Part shown: in pieces, positions 18,296-25,595 of the stretch
How positions within the stretch are numbered: position 1 is the stretch's first letter
Layout of the letters: each line of letters starts with the position of its first letter
Assembly (NCBI GenBank): GCA_902777125.1
Contig: CACYSQ010000002.1
Location: 62,001-126,000 of the forward strand
Direction: 5' to 3'
Source of the DNA: Ruminococcus flavefaciens
GTDB taxonomy: Bacteria > Bacillota > Clostridia > Oscillospirales > Ruminococcaceae
DNA length: 64,000 bases
Position numbers and translations under genes: made by a program
Notes under the pieces: model-generated
What the model saw: the letters and a program-made list of their open reading frames with translations, nothing else
The model's database searches: none
What the model was told of the DNA's origin: nothing

Positions 18296-19285
18296 TTATG
18301 TATCTTCCTTGTGGTCGTTTTTAACATTCGCAAGGGGGTTACTTTCAACAGCTTGCCTTACACTTTCATTATTGAGGTGCGTATATATCTCCGTCGTGGA
18401 AATATTGGCGTGACCGAGCAGTTCTTTCAGCGTCAGAACGTCCGCATCGCCGTACTGGTACATCAGCGTGGCGGCTGTATGGCGGAGCTTATGTGTGGTT
18501 ATGCCCTTTCCGTCAAGTCCGGCTGCTGCAAGCGAATTCTCAACTATCTGCTGCACACGGCGCTTTGAGATGCGCTTGTTCTGGTTGCTTATAAACAGCG
18601 CCGGCTCGTCCTTTGCCTTCGGTTTTTCACGGCGTACTTCAAGGTAACTGTTGAGTGCTTCGATACAGGCGTTGTTGAGGTAGACCATACGCTCCTTGTT
18701 GCCCTTGCCGAGAACTTTCAGGCGGTTCTCGTAAAAGTCAATATCTTTTATATCTATGCCGACGAGCTCGCTCAGACGCATTCCGCAGTTCAGAAACAGC
18801 GTAATGATGCAGTAATCACGGCGTGAATCAGTGCTTCCGGCAGCTTCAAGCAGACGCAGACTTTCCTTCAGCGAAAGAAACTTAGGCAGTGCTTTTTTTG
18901 GCACGGGGACGTCGATATCCTTAGTCGGGTCCGCTTCAATAACATGTGCGACCTTTTCAAGGTATTTGAAGAAGCTTCGCAGCGATGAGACCTTGCGGTA
19001 ACGTGCCTTGTCAGCGTTGTTGCGTTCATCAGATGCGTAGAATATGAAGTTGTAGATGTCCGTAACGGTTATATTCCGGAGATCCTGTTCAGTCATTCCG
19101 GAGATGTCAATGTCTTCAACAGCATCATCTGTACCGAGCTTTCCCGAAAGATAAAATTTCAGAAACAGCCTTATATCAAGGTAGTATTCCTGTATGGTAC
19201 GCTCAGAATGGAGCTGCACTATTTTTAAATGTACAAGGTAGCTGTTAAGGAATTCCGGATTGCTCTCGTTATTGTAATTCTTCAT
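18296..19285 (-). CDS. XerC/XerD-like tyrosine recombinase
   Basis: 329 residues. An N-terminal SAM-like core-binding domain (about 1-115) precedes a catalytic domain with the Arg in CGMRLSEL, a Lys in GKGNKERMV, H-x-x-R in HKLRHTAAT, LGHANIST, and the nucleophile Tyr in IYTHLN. Xer enzymes resolve chromosome dimers at dif and are borrowed by filamentous phages for integration. A dif-like dyad lies about 540 bases upstream, and the adjacent phage element encodes no integrase. It could be the host Xer or an integrase left by an earlier element. It ends near an extra copy of the site arm (18279-18292). Confidence 0.92.
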   Translation of the reverse strand: MKNYNNESNPEFLNSYLVHLKIVQLHSERTIQEYYLDIRLFLKFYLSGKLGTDDAVEDIDISGMTEQDLRNITVTDIYNFIFYASDERNNADKARYRKVSSLRSFFKYLEKVAHVIEADPTKDIDVPVPKKALPKFLSLKESLRLLEAAGSTDSRRDYCIITLFLNCGMRLSELVGIDIKDIDFYENRLKVLGKGNKERMVYLNNACIEALNSYLEVRREKPKAKDEPALFISNQNKRISKRRVQQIVENSLAAAGLDGKGITTHKLRHTAATLMYQYGDADVLTLKELLGHANISTTEIYTHLNNESVRQAVESNPLANVKNDHKEDT

Positions 19286-19797
19286 ATAAGTTCCTTTTCT
19301 ATTAGATGTTCAAGCACACGTGCTTCACGTTCGATAAGAGCTGTATCGTAATTGCCGTGATCTGTACAGCGGTTCGTTTCGATGACTTCCTGTGGAGTTA
19401 CATAGCGCAGTGTGAAGCCCTCGTCAAGCTCGTAATCGTCAAGCTTCTGAGCAGAAGCAGTACCGGTGACTTCGCATAAATAATAGTAGTTTTCCTGCTC
19501 GAATATGGTATCGGGAGAGTATTGACTTAGCTGCACGCGAAGCACAGAACCAAGCTCGCGTATACTGTCTGTGTCAACTGTGAGACCTGTCTCTTCACGG
19601 ACTTCACGGACAAGCGCCGTGATATGATCTTCACCGGACTCGATACCGCCGCCGGGAAATTTGTAATAGCTGTATTTTCTGCTGTAGACCATTGCGACCT
19701 TGCCGTCACGGATAATGATACCGCGTACTGACGGTCTGCGGTAACGCGGAAGCGACTTGTCATAATTCTTCATGTCCATTATAAATAAACGTTCCAT
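19282..19797 (-). CDS. Nudix hydrolase
   Basis: 171 residues with a Nudix box: GGGIESGEDHITALVREV, then REETGL. Nudix enzymes cleave nucleoside diphosphates linked to another group; the substrate is unknown. Four-base overlap with the recombinase gene downstream suggests one operon. AGGTGA precedes the ATG by 7 bases. The dif-like site lies directly in its upstream region. Confidence 0.9.
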   Translation of the reverse strand: MERLFIMDMKNYDKSLPRYRRPSVRGIIIRDGKVAMVYSRKYSYYKFPGGGIESGEDHITALVREVREETGLTVDTDSIRELGSVLRVQLSQYSPDTIFEQENYYYLCEVTGTASAQKLDDYELDEGFTLRYVTPQEVIETNRCTDHGNYDTALIEREARVLEHLIEKELI

Positions 19798-19824
19798 TAT
19801 AGTTTCACCTTATCTTATCGTATC

Positions 19825-19858
19825 AAAGTTGCACCAAACTTTCATTTGGTGCAACTTT
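19825..19858. other. dif-like Xer recombination site
   Basis: Perfect 14-base inverted arms, AAAGTTGCACCAAA and TTTGGTGCAACTTT, flank a 6-base centre CTTTCA. Arms of at least 11 bp around a 6-8 bp centre are the general architecture of Xer/dif sites. The centre and right arm are repeated at the far end of the phage element with a degenerate left arm. Confidence 0.7.
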
Positions 19859-19909
19859 GTATTATTTTTCCTCTACTGATTATATCATATTTTTCACGGT
19901 AAATCAATA
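19837..19909 (+). repeat. attL, 73-bp direct repeat
   Basis: Identical over 73 bases to 28440-28512. It begins two bases before the crossover-like centre CTTTCA and includes the right arm plus about 50 further bases. The stop codon of the first phage gene (19904-19906) lies inside it. Confidence 0.92.
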
Positions 19910-20059
19910 CATTAAGTTATAGATCATATCGTGAGCAATAGTAAACATCAATCCGGATATATCACAAGAAGAAACCCAAGGCAAAGGAATACAAGGAACA
20001 GGCTGAAAGCACCAATCGCAAGGAATACCCATAGCAACAATAACATCATTCATATCCAT
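19904..20059 (-). CDS. Small phage protein, cysteine-containing
   Basis: 51 residues, not recognised. Four cysteines lie in the first 32 residues (PCDWCF, PVPCIPL, SSCDIS), and there is a hydrophobic C-terminal half. The ATG at 20059 follows AAAGGTGG by eight bases; a longer frame starting at 20101 lacks a ribosome site. Last gene of the leftward phage operon; its stop is within attL. Confidence 0.55.
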   Translation of the reverse strand: MDMNDVIVAMGIPCDWCFQPVPCIPLPWVSSCDISGLMFTIAHDMIYNLMY

Positions 20060-20073
20060 AGTTAAACCACCTT

Positions 20074-20235
20074 TCAGGATTTGAGACCGCAAAACCAACA
20101 ACCGGACTTAATACGGCAAGTTTCACAGTTATACGGCAAATAACCTTGATAACATTTCACCTGTATATTATGGAGTATACTTTTTTGAGGTCTTTTTAAC
20201 TTCCGGCATTTGATATTCTTTTTCGGGATAATCAT
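20074..20235 (-). CDS. Small zinc-knuckle-like phage protein
   Basis: 53 residues, basic N-terminus, then CETC and CWFC separated by five residues, a likely zinc-binding pair. It overlaps the preceding gene by 68 bases in another frame. An AAGGTGG site lies eight bases before the ATG chosen. Function unknown. Confidence 0.5.
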   Translation of the reverse strand: MIIPKKNIKCRKLKRPQKSILHNIQVKCYQGYLPYNCETCRIKSGCWFCGLKS

Positions 20236-20455
20236 TTGATGCACCACCTTCATCAATTTTTAAGAGTATACGGATATGCTTAGTAACCTCTTTAAAGGTC
20301 TCAAACTCTTGTATAGCACACTGTAATTCAAGACAATCAGTTACATCTACACGCCTATATCTTAGATTTGACTGTAGCTGATGAACGTTATATTCTAAGC
20401 GACAATAATTATTGTAGATGTATGCACACAAGAGATTTTTTTCTGTTTGGTTCAT
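20168..20455 (-). CDS. Hypothetical phage protein
   Basis: 95 residues, mostly helical with a charged C-terminus; no recognised domain. GGAGGT lies six bases before the ATG, and the ATG overlaps the TGA that ends the extended rep frame (ATGA), so it is coupled to rep translation. Possibly a replication accessory, from position only. Confidence 0.65.
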   Translation of the reverse strand: MNQTEKNLLCAYIYNNYCRLEYNVHQLQSNLRYRRVDVTDCLELQCAIQEFETFKEVTKHIRILLKIDEGGASNDYPEKEYQMPEVKKTSKKYTP

Positions 20456-20679
20456 TTAGTTACCTCCGAGCGCGGAAACTCCCCAACAGGGGAGTCCCCC
20501 GCGCTCTCCTGCTCTTCAAGGGAAAGGATAGGAGCGAAGCTCTCGAAAAACGCCTTAGATTTTGCAACCTCATTTTCCATTTGTACACGCAACATATCAG
20601 AAGGAAAATGAAGCTTCATATAGTCGCCGTCACGGGTTTTGAAATGATATACAATAGATGTAATGCGTCTGAGAAGTTA
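20452..20679 (-). pseudogene. C-terminal remnant of rep beyond an in-frame TAA
   Basis: The rep frame continues after its TAA (20677-20679) for 74 codons to a TGA that overlaps the next gene. The first residues, LLRRITSIVYHFK, match the arginine-finger segment of CRESS Rep helicases (circovirus Rep has YRRITSLVFWK). Restoring one codon (TAA from CAA, Gln, by a single change) would give a protein of about 365 residues. The 3' part contains a long GC hairpin (20468-20506). An internal ATG at 20619 could allow separate translation but lacks a good ribosome site. Confidence 0.75.
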
Positions 20680-21549
20680 CTCGATACGGTCATTATCATC
20701 TAACGTAGCTTTACTATATACCTCACAAGGGGTAAGAACAGAAGTGATATGAACCTCATTCCATAAAGCCTTTGCGTTAGTATATCGAGCAGGGACTTCT
20801 GCTTTATACTTATCAAGCATACGCAATAACTCTTGAAGCTTGAACTCTCCACGGAAATCTTCTATCCAAAGAACAGGCTCACCGTTATAGCGATCAAAGC
20901 AACCGGAATTAAAGGTAGTGAGATAATAAATATTATCTTCACCAAGTTCATTACAAAGAGTTAAACGGTCATATGATTTACCAGAACCAGTAGGACCAGT
21001 ATGCCAAAAAACACGAACATCACGGATAATAGGAGTATTAGATACACGGATATCATAATACATATTTTTAAGTACATTCAGATGAGTATACGCTTTAGGA
21101 GTATCCCGGAGAATATCTTTAACGGTCTCCCCTGCTTCAAGGCGTTCATAGTAATCTACAAGGTCAGAACGTCTCCCCTGCTTACCTTTGATATCACCAT
21201 GAGTACACATATATTCAATGGTTTCACCTTTTTCAGCAAACTTACCTTCTTTTTTTATGTAAGCTTCTGCCTGACGTTTAGAACCCTTTGTAGGCTCGAA
21301 GTGCATACCTTTACAATATTCTTTCTTGATAGTAGAAAAGCGCATTGGCTTTAAATCTTCAATAACCATATGAACATGATGTAATCCGGCTTCGGAAATA
21401 CAATAAGCCCAAGCGCCGGAACGTGTAGAGCTATCCCCTATCCATTCATCACGGAGCTGATTGCAGATTTCTTCCGGAGTACCGGAATATCCATGTTCTT
21501 CCGGATTATTAAAAACACAAAACCAAGATGTAGAAACTTCATTATTCAT
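20677..21549 (-). CDS. rep: CRESS-DNA-type replication initiator (HUH endonuclease plus SF3 helicase)
   Basis: 290 residues before an in-frame TAA. HUH motifs: I, WFCVFNNP (9-16); II, HVH (58-60); III, YIKK (97-100) with the nicking Tyr97. SF3 helicase: Walker A GPTGSGKS (185-192), Walker B PVLWIEDF (225-232), motif C ITS (268-270) followed by TPCEVYS, as in circovirus Rep. The protein would nick at the loop of 26365-26401 and start rolling-circle replication. The TAA removes the arginine finger, so helicase activity is doubtful. Its ribosome site GGAG lies 8 bases before the ATG, and a TTGAAAG hairpin sits upstream. The fold is typical of eukaryotic CRESS viruses and bacterial pCRESS plasmids, not of classic inovirus RepA. 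Confidence 0.9.
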   Translation of the reverse strand: MNNEVSTSWFCVFNNPEEHGYSGTPEEICNQLRDEWIGDSSTRSGAWAYCISEAGLHHVHMVIEDLKPMRFSTIKKEYCKGMHFEPTKGSKRQAEAYIKKEGKFAEKGETIEYMCTHGDIKGKQGRRSDLVDYYERLEAGETVKDILRDTPKAYTHLNVLKNMYYDIRVSNTPIIRDVRVFWHTGPTGSGKSYDRLTLCNELGEDNIYYLTTFNSGCFDRYNGEPVLWIEDFRGEFKLQELLRMLDKYKAEVPARYTNAKALWNEVHITSVLTPCEVYSKATLDDNDRIE

Positions 21550-21573
21550 AGAAAATCACTCCAAAAACATTTT

Positions 21574-21591
21574 TTGAAAGTTAACTTTCAA
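21574..21591. promoter_or_regulatory. TTGAAAG palindrome, copy 1 (before rep)
   Basis: TTGAAAGTTAACTTTCAA, perfect 18-base dyad, 24 bases upstream of the rep ATG. In RNA it forms a 7-bp stem with loop UUAA. Confidence 0.7.
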
Positions 21592-21597
21592 ATATGG

Positions 21598-22407
21598 CTA
21601 ACGTCTCCTACGCATAGCCTTTCTATAATTCTTCTGACCTTCCTTAGAACCGTCAGAAAATAAGGGGTCTGAACCCTGATTTCTAAGTATCTCTTCATCT
21701 GAAAGATATTCCATTTTCAGCATACCCTCAACCATTTCAGATGTATCATATAGATGTCTGTATTTGTCGGTCTGTATCTTAATGTAACAGTCGTAAACCC
21801 TCGGAATATACATAGGATTTTGAACGAGAGCTTCATATTCATCAATATCATAGCATACAGCCGTTAGCTTACGACTGAAAGGGTGCTTGAAAGAACTATG
21901 ACACTCTGTAACAGTTGCGGATATATCTCTAATCTGCTTATCAAGCAAATTGAACCGCTGAACTGTCGCATAAATCATCATATGACGTTTACGGCATTGA
22001 CAAAGATGCTGAAAAACAGGCTTCGGGACAGATTTCTTACCACTTGTAAAATCTCTTGAATTGAAAATAGTTCCGATTTCATCAATAAGAACTATTGAAT
22101 TTTTCGGAGCATTCAGAATATCCTGAGCAGAACGCAAAGGAAGTATCTTTGTATGTTCCGGAAAGTTTGTCAGCTTTAAGTTAGTTACAACGTGAAGCTG
22201 AGGATATTTAACACAAAGCTCATAGGCTTGTATTGTCATTAGTGACGTTTTGCCTGCACCAAAACGACCAGTAAAAAGATGAATACCCCAACCATAAAAA
22301 AGGCGGTCTTTTCGGTAGAACCGATAGCAGAGCCAATCGTAAAACAGATAAAACGTAAACGACGGTAAAAGGCGAATATTTTGGAAGAATAACCGTATAA
22401 CATACAT
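21598..22407 (-). CDS. Zot-type (pI) filamentous phage assembly ATPase
   Basis: 269 residues. Walker A GRFGAGKTS (about 47-55) and Walker B IVLIDEIG (about 105-112) define the Zot/pI family that drives filamentous virion extrusion through the membrane. A hydrophobic N-terminal segment (about 5-30) may anchor it. The tail is basic (KAMRRRR). No large periplasmic domain is present, in keeping with a one-membrane host. It is the hallmark gene of inoviruses. Confidence 0.9.
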   Translation of the reverse strand: MYVIRLFFQNIRLLPSFTFYLFYDWLCYRFYRKDRLFYGWGIHLFTGRFGAGKTSLMTIQAYELCVKYPQLHVVTNLKLTNFPEHTKILPLRSAQDILNAPKNSIVLIDEIGTIFNSRDFTSGKKSVPKPVFQHLCQCRKRHMMIYATVQRFNLLDKQIRDISATVTECHSSFKHPFSRKLTAVCYDIDEYEALVQNPMYIPRVYDCYIKIQTDKYRHLYDTSEMVEGMLKMEYLSDEEILRNQGSDPLFSDGSKEGQKNYRKAMRRRR

Positions 22408-22604
22408 TACCTGATACCTCCCATAAAGCCCTTCATGAGCGTATACATGAACTTAACGAACCAAACTATAAACCATAAGGCTGCTGCGAACTGCAAAGCC
22501 ATAGTAAAAGCCTCCCACTTATGAGCAGGAACATAATCAAGGTTTACGCCAAGCTCATAGAAAAGCTGATGAATAACATTATCAACATTCGGTGTCATTA
22601 TCAT
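22407..22604 (-). CDS. Small phage membrane protein
   Basis: 65 residues with one transmembrane segment (ALQFAAALWFIVWFVKFMY) and a basic C-terminus. It overlaps the Zot gene by one base. Position suggests a minor virion or assembly protein; not recognised by sequence. Confidence 0.7.
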   Translation of the reverse strand: MIMTPNVDNVIHQLFYELGVNLDYVPAHKWEAFTMALQFAAALWFIVWFVKFMYTLMKGFMGGIR

Positions 22605-22806
22605 TCACCCCCTCCCCTTCTTTACGATCTGAAATCTCGACAACTTCATAAATATCAGCTTCAAACTGACTGGGAGTGATATGTACTTTTTCTTCCTTAT
22701 CGTGCCACTTTTTAACATCAGCGATAAAACGGAAGAAAGCAAGAACCATTGACACAAGAAGTGTGATAAGATAAAGACACAGGATAGAACCAATTAAAGA
22801 ACCCAT
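22582..22806 (-). CDS. Small phage membrane protein
   Basis: 74 residues with an N-terminal transmembrane segment (LCLYLITLLVSMVLAFF) and an acidic C-terminal half. It overlaps the next gene by 23 bases, indicating coupled translation. Likely a virion or assembly component by position only. Confidence 0.68.
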   Translation of the reverse strand: MGSLIGSILCLYLITLLVSMVLAFFRFIADVKKWHDKEEKVHITPSQFEADIYEVVEISDRKEGEGVNDNDTEC

Positions 22807-22817
22807 AAGAAAACCTC

Positions 22818-22970
22818 CTAATCGAATATTTTAGAAACAAACCAAACTACAAGACCGAGGACAGCAAGAGCAATGAAGAACTGCCACATCGTAAAGGAAT
22901 AAGGACTTATCACAATACGGTTTTGAAGCAAGGAATAACAGCAGTTAATAACGGACTTTATATCTTGCAT
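22818..22970 (-). CDS. Small phage membrane protein
   Basis: 50 residues with a C-terminal transmembrane segment (FFIALAVLGLVVWFVS). The start at 22970 follows a GGGGGTGAG site; a longer frame from 23009 overlaps the upstream gene. It resembles the size class of minor end-cap proteins (pVII/pIX), which is inference. Confidence 0.6.
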   Translation of the reverse strand: MQDIKSVINCCYSLLQNRIVISPYSFTMWQFFIALAVLGLVVWFVSKIFD

Positions 22971-22974
22971 ATTC

Positions 22975-23295
22975 TCACCCCCTAATAATATCAATAGTGA
23001 GCTTAACAACGAATATAAGGAAGATAAAACCTACAACAAATTCAATAGCAGTAAAGTCAAAGGGTTCATCTGCAAAGTCAAAGAAGAAGTTTAAGATTTT
23101 ATATCCGTATTTTTCGCAACTACCCCAAAGCTCAATGAATAAAAAGTTATAGAACCACGACAGGAAGAATGAAATAGAACCGGCAACAGCATTTAAGACA
23201 GCTTCAGCACCACTGGAAACAATATCTTCACCTAATTCAAATAGGTCTACAATTTTATCTAAGCCCCAATCAATAAAATTATCAACGTAAGACAT
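22975..23295 (-). CDS. Phage membrane protein, pVI-like position
   Basis: 106 residues, amphipathic N-terminus, central hydrophobic segment (SISFFLSWFYNFLFIELW) and C-terminal segment (FVVGFIFLIFVVKLTIDII). Directly after the large surface gene (TGATG overlap) with AGGAGGT before the ATG. In Ff-type phages this place is held by gVI, the adsorption-end anchor; equivalence is inferred from order. Confidence 0.7.
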   Translation of the reverse strand: MSYVDNFIDWGLDKIVDLFELGEDIVSSGAEAVLNAVAGSISFFLSWFYNFLFIELWGSCEKYGYKILNFFFDFADEPFDFTAIEFVVGFIFLIFVVKLTIDIIRG

Positions 23296-24860
23296 CAATG
23301 CAACCTCCTAATAATTAAGAGTATAACAATAGACCACAAAGCAAGATTATATACAATTAAAACATCAGAAGGAAAGAAACCAAGGACAGAAGCAAAGAAA
23401 GTAAAGACAACTGATACCTTAGAAAGAAGAGTACCATAAGAAGAATTAGAAGGAGTATACAAGTCAGAAATAGCATAATTGCCATGACTTGCAAACTGCT
23501 CTTGCTTAGAGCGCCAAGAATTAGGATCATCATATAAGCTATAATCATTATAGTTTATATTTCCGTTTTCGTCCTCAATAGCATGACGAGAAGTTGCATA
23601 CTTTTGATATTCAAGCTGACCGGAAGAACCGGAGTAAGGAAGAACACCCCAAGAGGAATTTGAAGGGTCATAAGTAACATCATTATAATGCAACATAGTA
23701 AATGTACTATAATATACATTCTCATAAGATAAATAATCGACCTGATAAAGCTCAGTATATAACCTATCTTCTGTAATGCCTACTTGTGTATGTTTCTCAG
23801 ATGCGCGGTCATAATCACACTTCTGAGCCATAACAACACACTCATATTCGACACCTTCTTGAAGGTTTATTTGAGAAAAGTCAAACTTAACTTCATCAGT
23901 CTGACCAGCATAAACATAATGTACATAAGTAGGCTTATACTGGTAAGATGTTTCCAATGCCCATTGATCACCGTCATTATCATAAGGCTGAGTATAAACC
24001 CAATCATCTTCATAATAAGAAAAAACAGGGTCATCGTCATAAGAAACGGAAGAAGAACAACCGACAGTCCTTAAATTAGTCTTATTCTTCTTATAAATGT
24101 ACATCATGTATTGAATAGGAAATAAATTATTATTGGTAACAGACATGAATAAATTCTGCATATACCCAACATTACCGGAACTATCAGAAAGGCATCTATC
24201 AACATCACCGGAAAGGTCAGGACTGAACTGAACATAAACATTTAAACCGTCTGAATTATAATGATTATCACCTATATCCCAAGAAGCAGAAAGGGACTGT
24301 AAATCATAGGTATCGCCGAAGTAGTGAACAGCCGGAAACATATCGGAATTATCGCAAGTAATAGTATTATTATTACTATCATAGATAATAGTATAACACC
24401 AGTCATTATTATGCCAGTCTGAACGATACCCGGGATTATCAGCAAAATAATATTGTCCATTCAGACTTTCGCGCCAAGCGTAACCATAATTTTGATACCG
24501 AAACCGAGTATCAGAAGTGAATGTATAGACACCATTATTTTCAGATACAGAAATTTGAGCATCATCGTTTAGATAGAACATATGAACATAATCATAATAT
24601 TGATAGATCTCGCCGTAAGAATCGGAATTAGTATAGAAAATCTTACAAGAGCTCTTGAAAAAAAGGGTATTATCAGGACTATAAGCATAAGCAGAATTTT
24701 CACAGTCCGATATCATGGTATCAGTGCTAATAGTTAAATCACCGTGAGAATTAGTAAAAATATAGTCAACGGCAGAAGCAGAACCAAGGTACCAACCGGA
24801 AACCATAACGGATATTATCGCAAGAGCAAAGAAAAAAATAAATAGATTTTTTTTTGACAT
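23295..24860 (-). CDS. Large secreted/surface phage protein, candidate adsorption protein
   Basis: 521 residues: signal peptide (LFIFFFALAIISVMVSGW, cleavage near SASA), a Tyr-, Asn-, Ser- and Asp-rich exposed region of about 430 residues, and two C-terminal membrane segments ending in a basic RRLH. The architecture and its place between coat and pVI-like genes match the pIII-type receptor-binding protein; sequence homology was not recognised. Its ribosome site AGGAGG is the 3' arm of the terminator after the coat gene, so translation and termination are mechanically linked. Confidence 0.75.
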   Translation of the reverse strand: MSKKNLFIFFFALAIISVMVSGWYLGSASAVDYIFTNSHGDLTISTDTMISDCENSAYAYSPDNTLFFKSSCKIFYTNSDSYGEIYQYYDYVHMFYLNDDAQISVSENNGVYTFTSDTRFRYQNYGYAWRESLNGQYYFADNPGYRSDWHNNDWCYTIIYDSNNNTITCDNSDMFPAVHYFGDTYDLQSLSASWDIGDNHYNSDGLNVYVQFSPDLSGDVDRCLSDSSGNVGYMQNLFMSVTNNNLFPIQYMMYIYKKNKTNLRTVGCSSSVSYDDDPVFSYYEDDWVYTQPYDNDGDQWALETSYQYKPTYVHYVYAGQTDEVKFDFSQINLQEGVEYECVVMAQKCDYDRASEKHTQVGITEDRLYTELYQVDYLSYENVYYSTFTMLHYNDVTYDPSNSSWGVLPYSGSSGQLEYQKYATSRHAIEDENGNINYNDYSLYDDPNSWRSKQEQFASHGNYAISDLYTPSNSSYGTLLSKVSVVFTFFASVLGFFPSDVLIVYNLALWSIVILLIIRRLH

Positions 24861-24861
24861 G

Positions 24862-24893
24862 AAAAAACCTCCTGACTTTTTAGGGTCAGGAGG
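24862..24893 (-). terminator. Terminator between coat and surface genes, containing a ribosome site
   Basis: On the minus strand CCTCCTGAC pairs with GTCAGGAGG over an 8-base loop, followed by six T and then C-ATG. It would limit read-through from the abundant coat transcript. The AGGAGG in its 3' arm is also the only good ribosome site for the 521-residue gene, seven bases before its ATG. Confidence 0.85.
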
Positions 24894-24943
24894 GAAAGGG
24901 ATATAGGGTGTGTGGGCTGCCCCCTGCCCTTTATTATGTAGAC

Positions 24944-25117
24944 TTAACGTCTGCCGATGTGAATGATACGACTGAAAAGACCGAGACCAGCGCCGGCAAG
25001 TGCGATGCCAACGAATACGGTAGAAACAACGTTTGAAGTTACCATATCAAAGGCGCTGCTCACAAGCGTAGGAACATCAGAGAGGAACGAGCTAATTGTA
25101 ACAGAAGCGTTCTCCAT
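24944..25117 (-). CDS. Candidate major coat protein
   Basis: 57 residues, below usual ORF cut-offs. A short polar N-terminus (MENASVTISSFL) is followed by a hydrophobic helix (VVSTVFVGIALAGAGLGLF) and a basic tail (RIIHIGRR), the classic layout in which the tail faces the ssDNA. There is no cleavable signal peptide, as in Pf3 coat. GAAAGGAG lies seven bases before the ATG and a strong terminator follows, consistent with high, separate expression. G+C is higher than in its AT-rich neighbours, suggesting codon optimisation. Confidence 0.8.
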   Translation of the reverse strand: MENASVTISSFLSDVPTLVSSAFDMVTSNVVSTVFVGIALAGAGLGLFSRIIHIGRR

Positions 25118-25143
25118 AGTCTATCTCCTTTCATAAATATTTT

Positions 25144-25161
25144 TTGAAAGTGAACTTTCAA
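25144..25161. promoter_or_regulatory. TTGAAAG palindrome, copy 2 (before coat gene)
   Basis: TTGAAAGTGAACTTTCAA, 26 bases upstream of the coat ATG. The stem is unchanged and only the loop differs from copies 1 and 3 (UGAA instead of UUAA). Confidence 0.65.
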
Positions 25162-25178
25162 AAGTTATAACAACTGCA

Positions 25179-25511
25179 TCAAGCAGACTTGTTATCTTTG
25201 GTTTTATCCGCAGGCTGTTCGTCAACGATAACCTGAGTTACAGTGCGGTACTTGTCGTAATAGATGTGACAGGTGCAGCCAACGAAACCGCTGAAAGACT
25301 GCAAGTTGTAATATGTCTCAGGGGTTACATCGTCCGGCATATCAAGGTCGAAAACCTCATCGAGGTTCTTCCACTTGATTTTTGCAGTATCGACCTTCTT
25401 GCCTATTGTATGATCGTCCGCGATAGTGAGATTGAGAACAAGGTTATGATAATCCTTACCTTCATAATTTCCCTTGCTTTCAGTTATGCCGATAATTTTA
25501 AATTTTGCCAT
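25179..25511 (-). CDS. Candidate phage ssDNA-binding protein
   Basis: 110 residues, beta-rich (FKIIGITESKGNYEGKDYHNL, FVGCTCHIYYDKYRTVTQV) with an acidic, charged tail (DEQPADKTKDNKSA), a pattern of OB-fold ssDNA-binding proteins. First gene of the leftward operon, the gV position of filamentous phages, where the protein coats ssDNA and represses translation. Assignment rests on position and composition. GGAGTG precedes the ATG. Confidence 0.6.
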   Translation of the reverse strand: MAKFKIIGITESKGNYEGKDYHNLVLNLTIADDHTIGKKVDTAKIKWKNLDEVFDLDMPDDVTPETYYNLQSFSGFVGCTCHIYYDKYRTVTQVIVDEQPADKTKDNKSA

Positions 25512-25595
25512 AAGTGAAACACTCCTTTAAATATAATATTTTGTCGAACCTGAGACAGCCTAACTATTGTCAAGCTGTCCGGAATTGGTTCTTAT

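Noticed and set aside
20452-20619. A separate 55-residue gene between rep and the 95-residue gene
   Set aside because: The preceding in-frame residues RRITSIV clearly belong to Rep, so the segment is better read as the rep C-terminus after a nonsense codon; weak ribosome site at the internal ATG.
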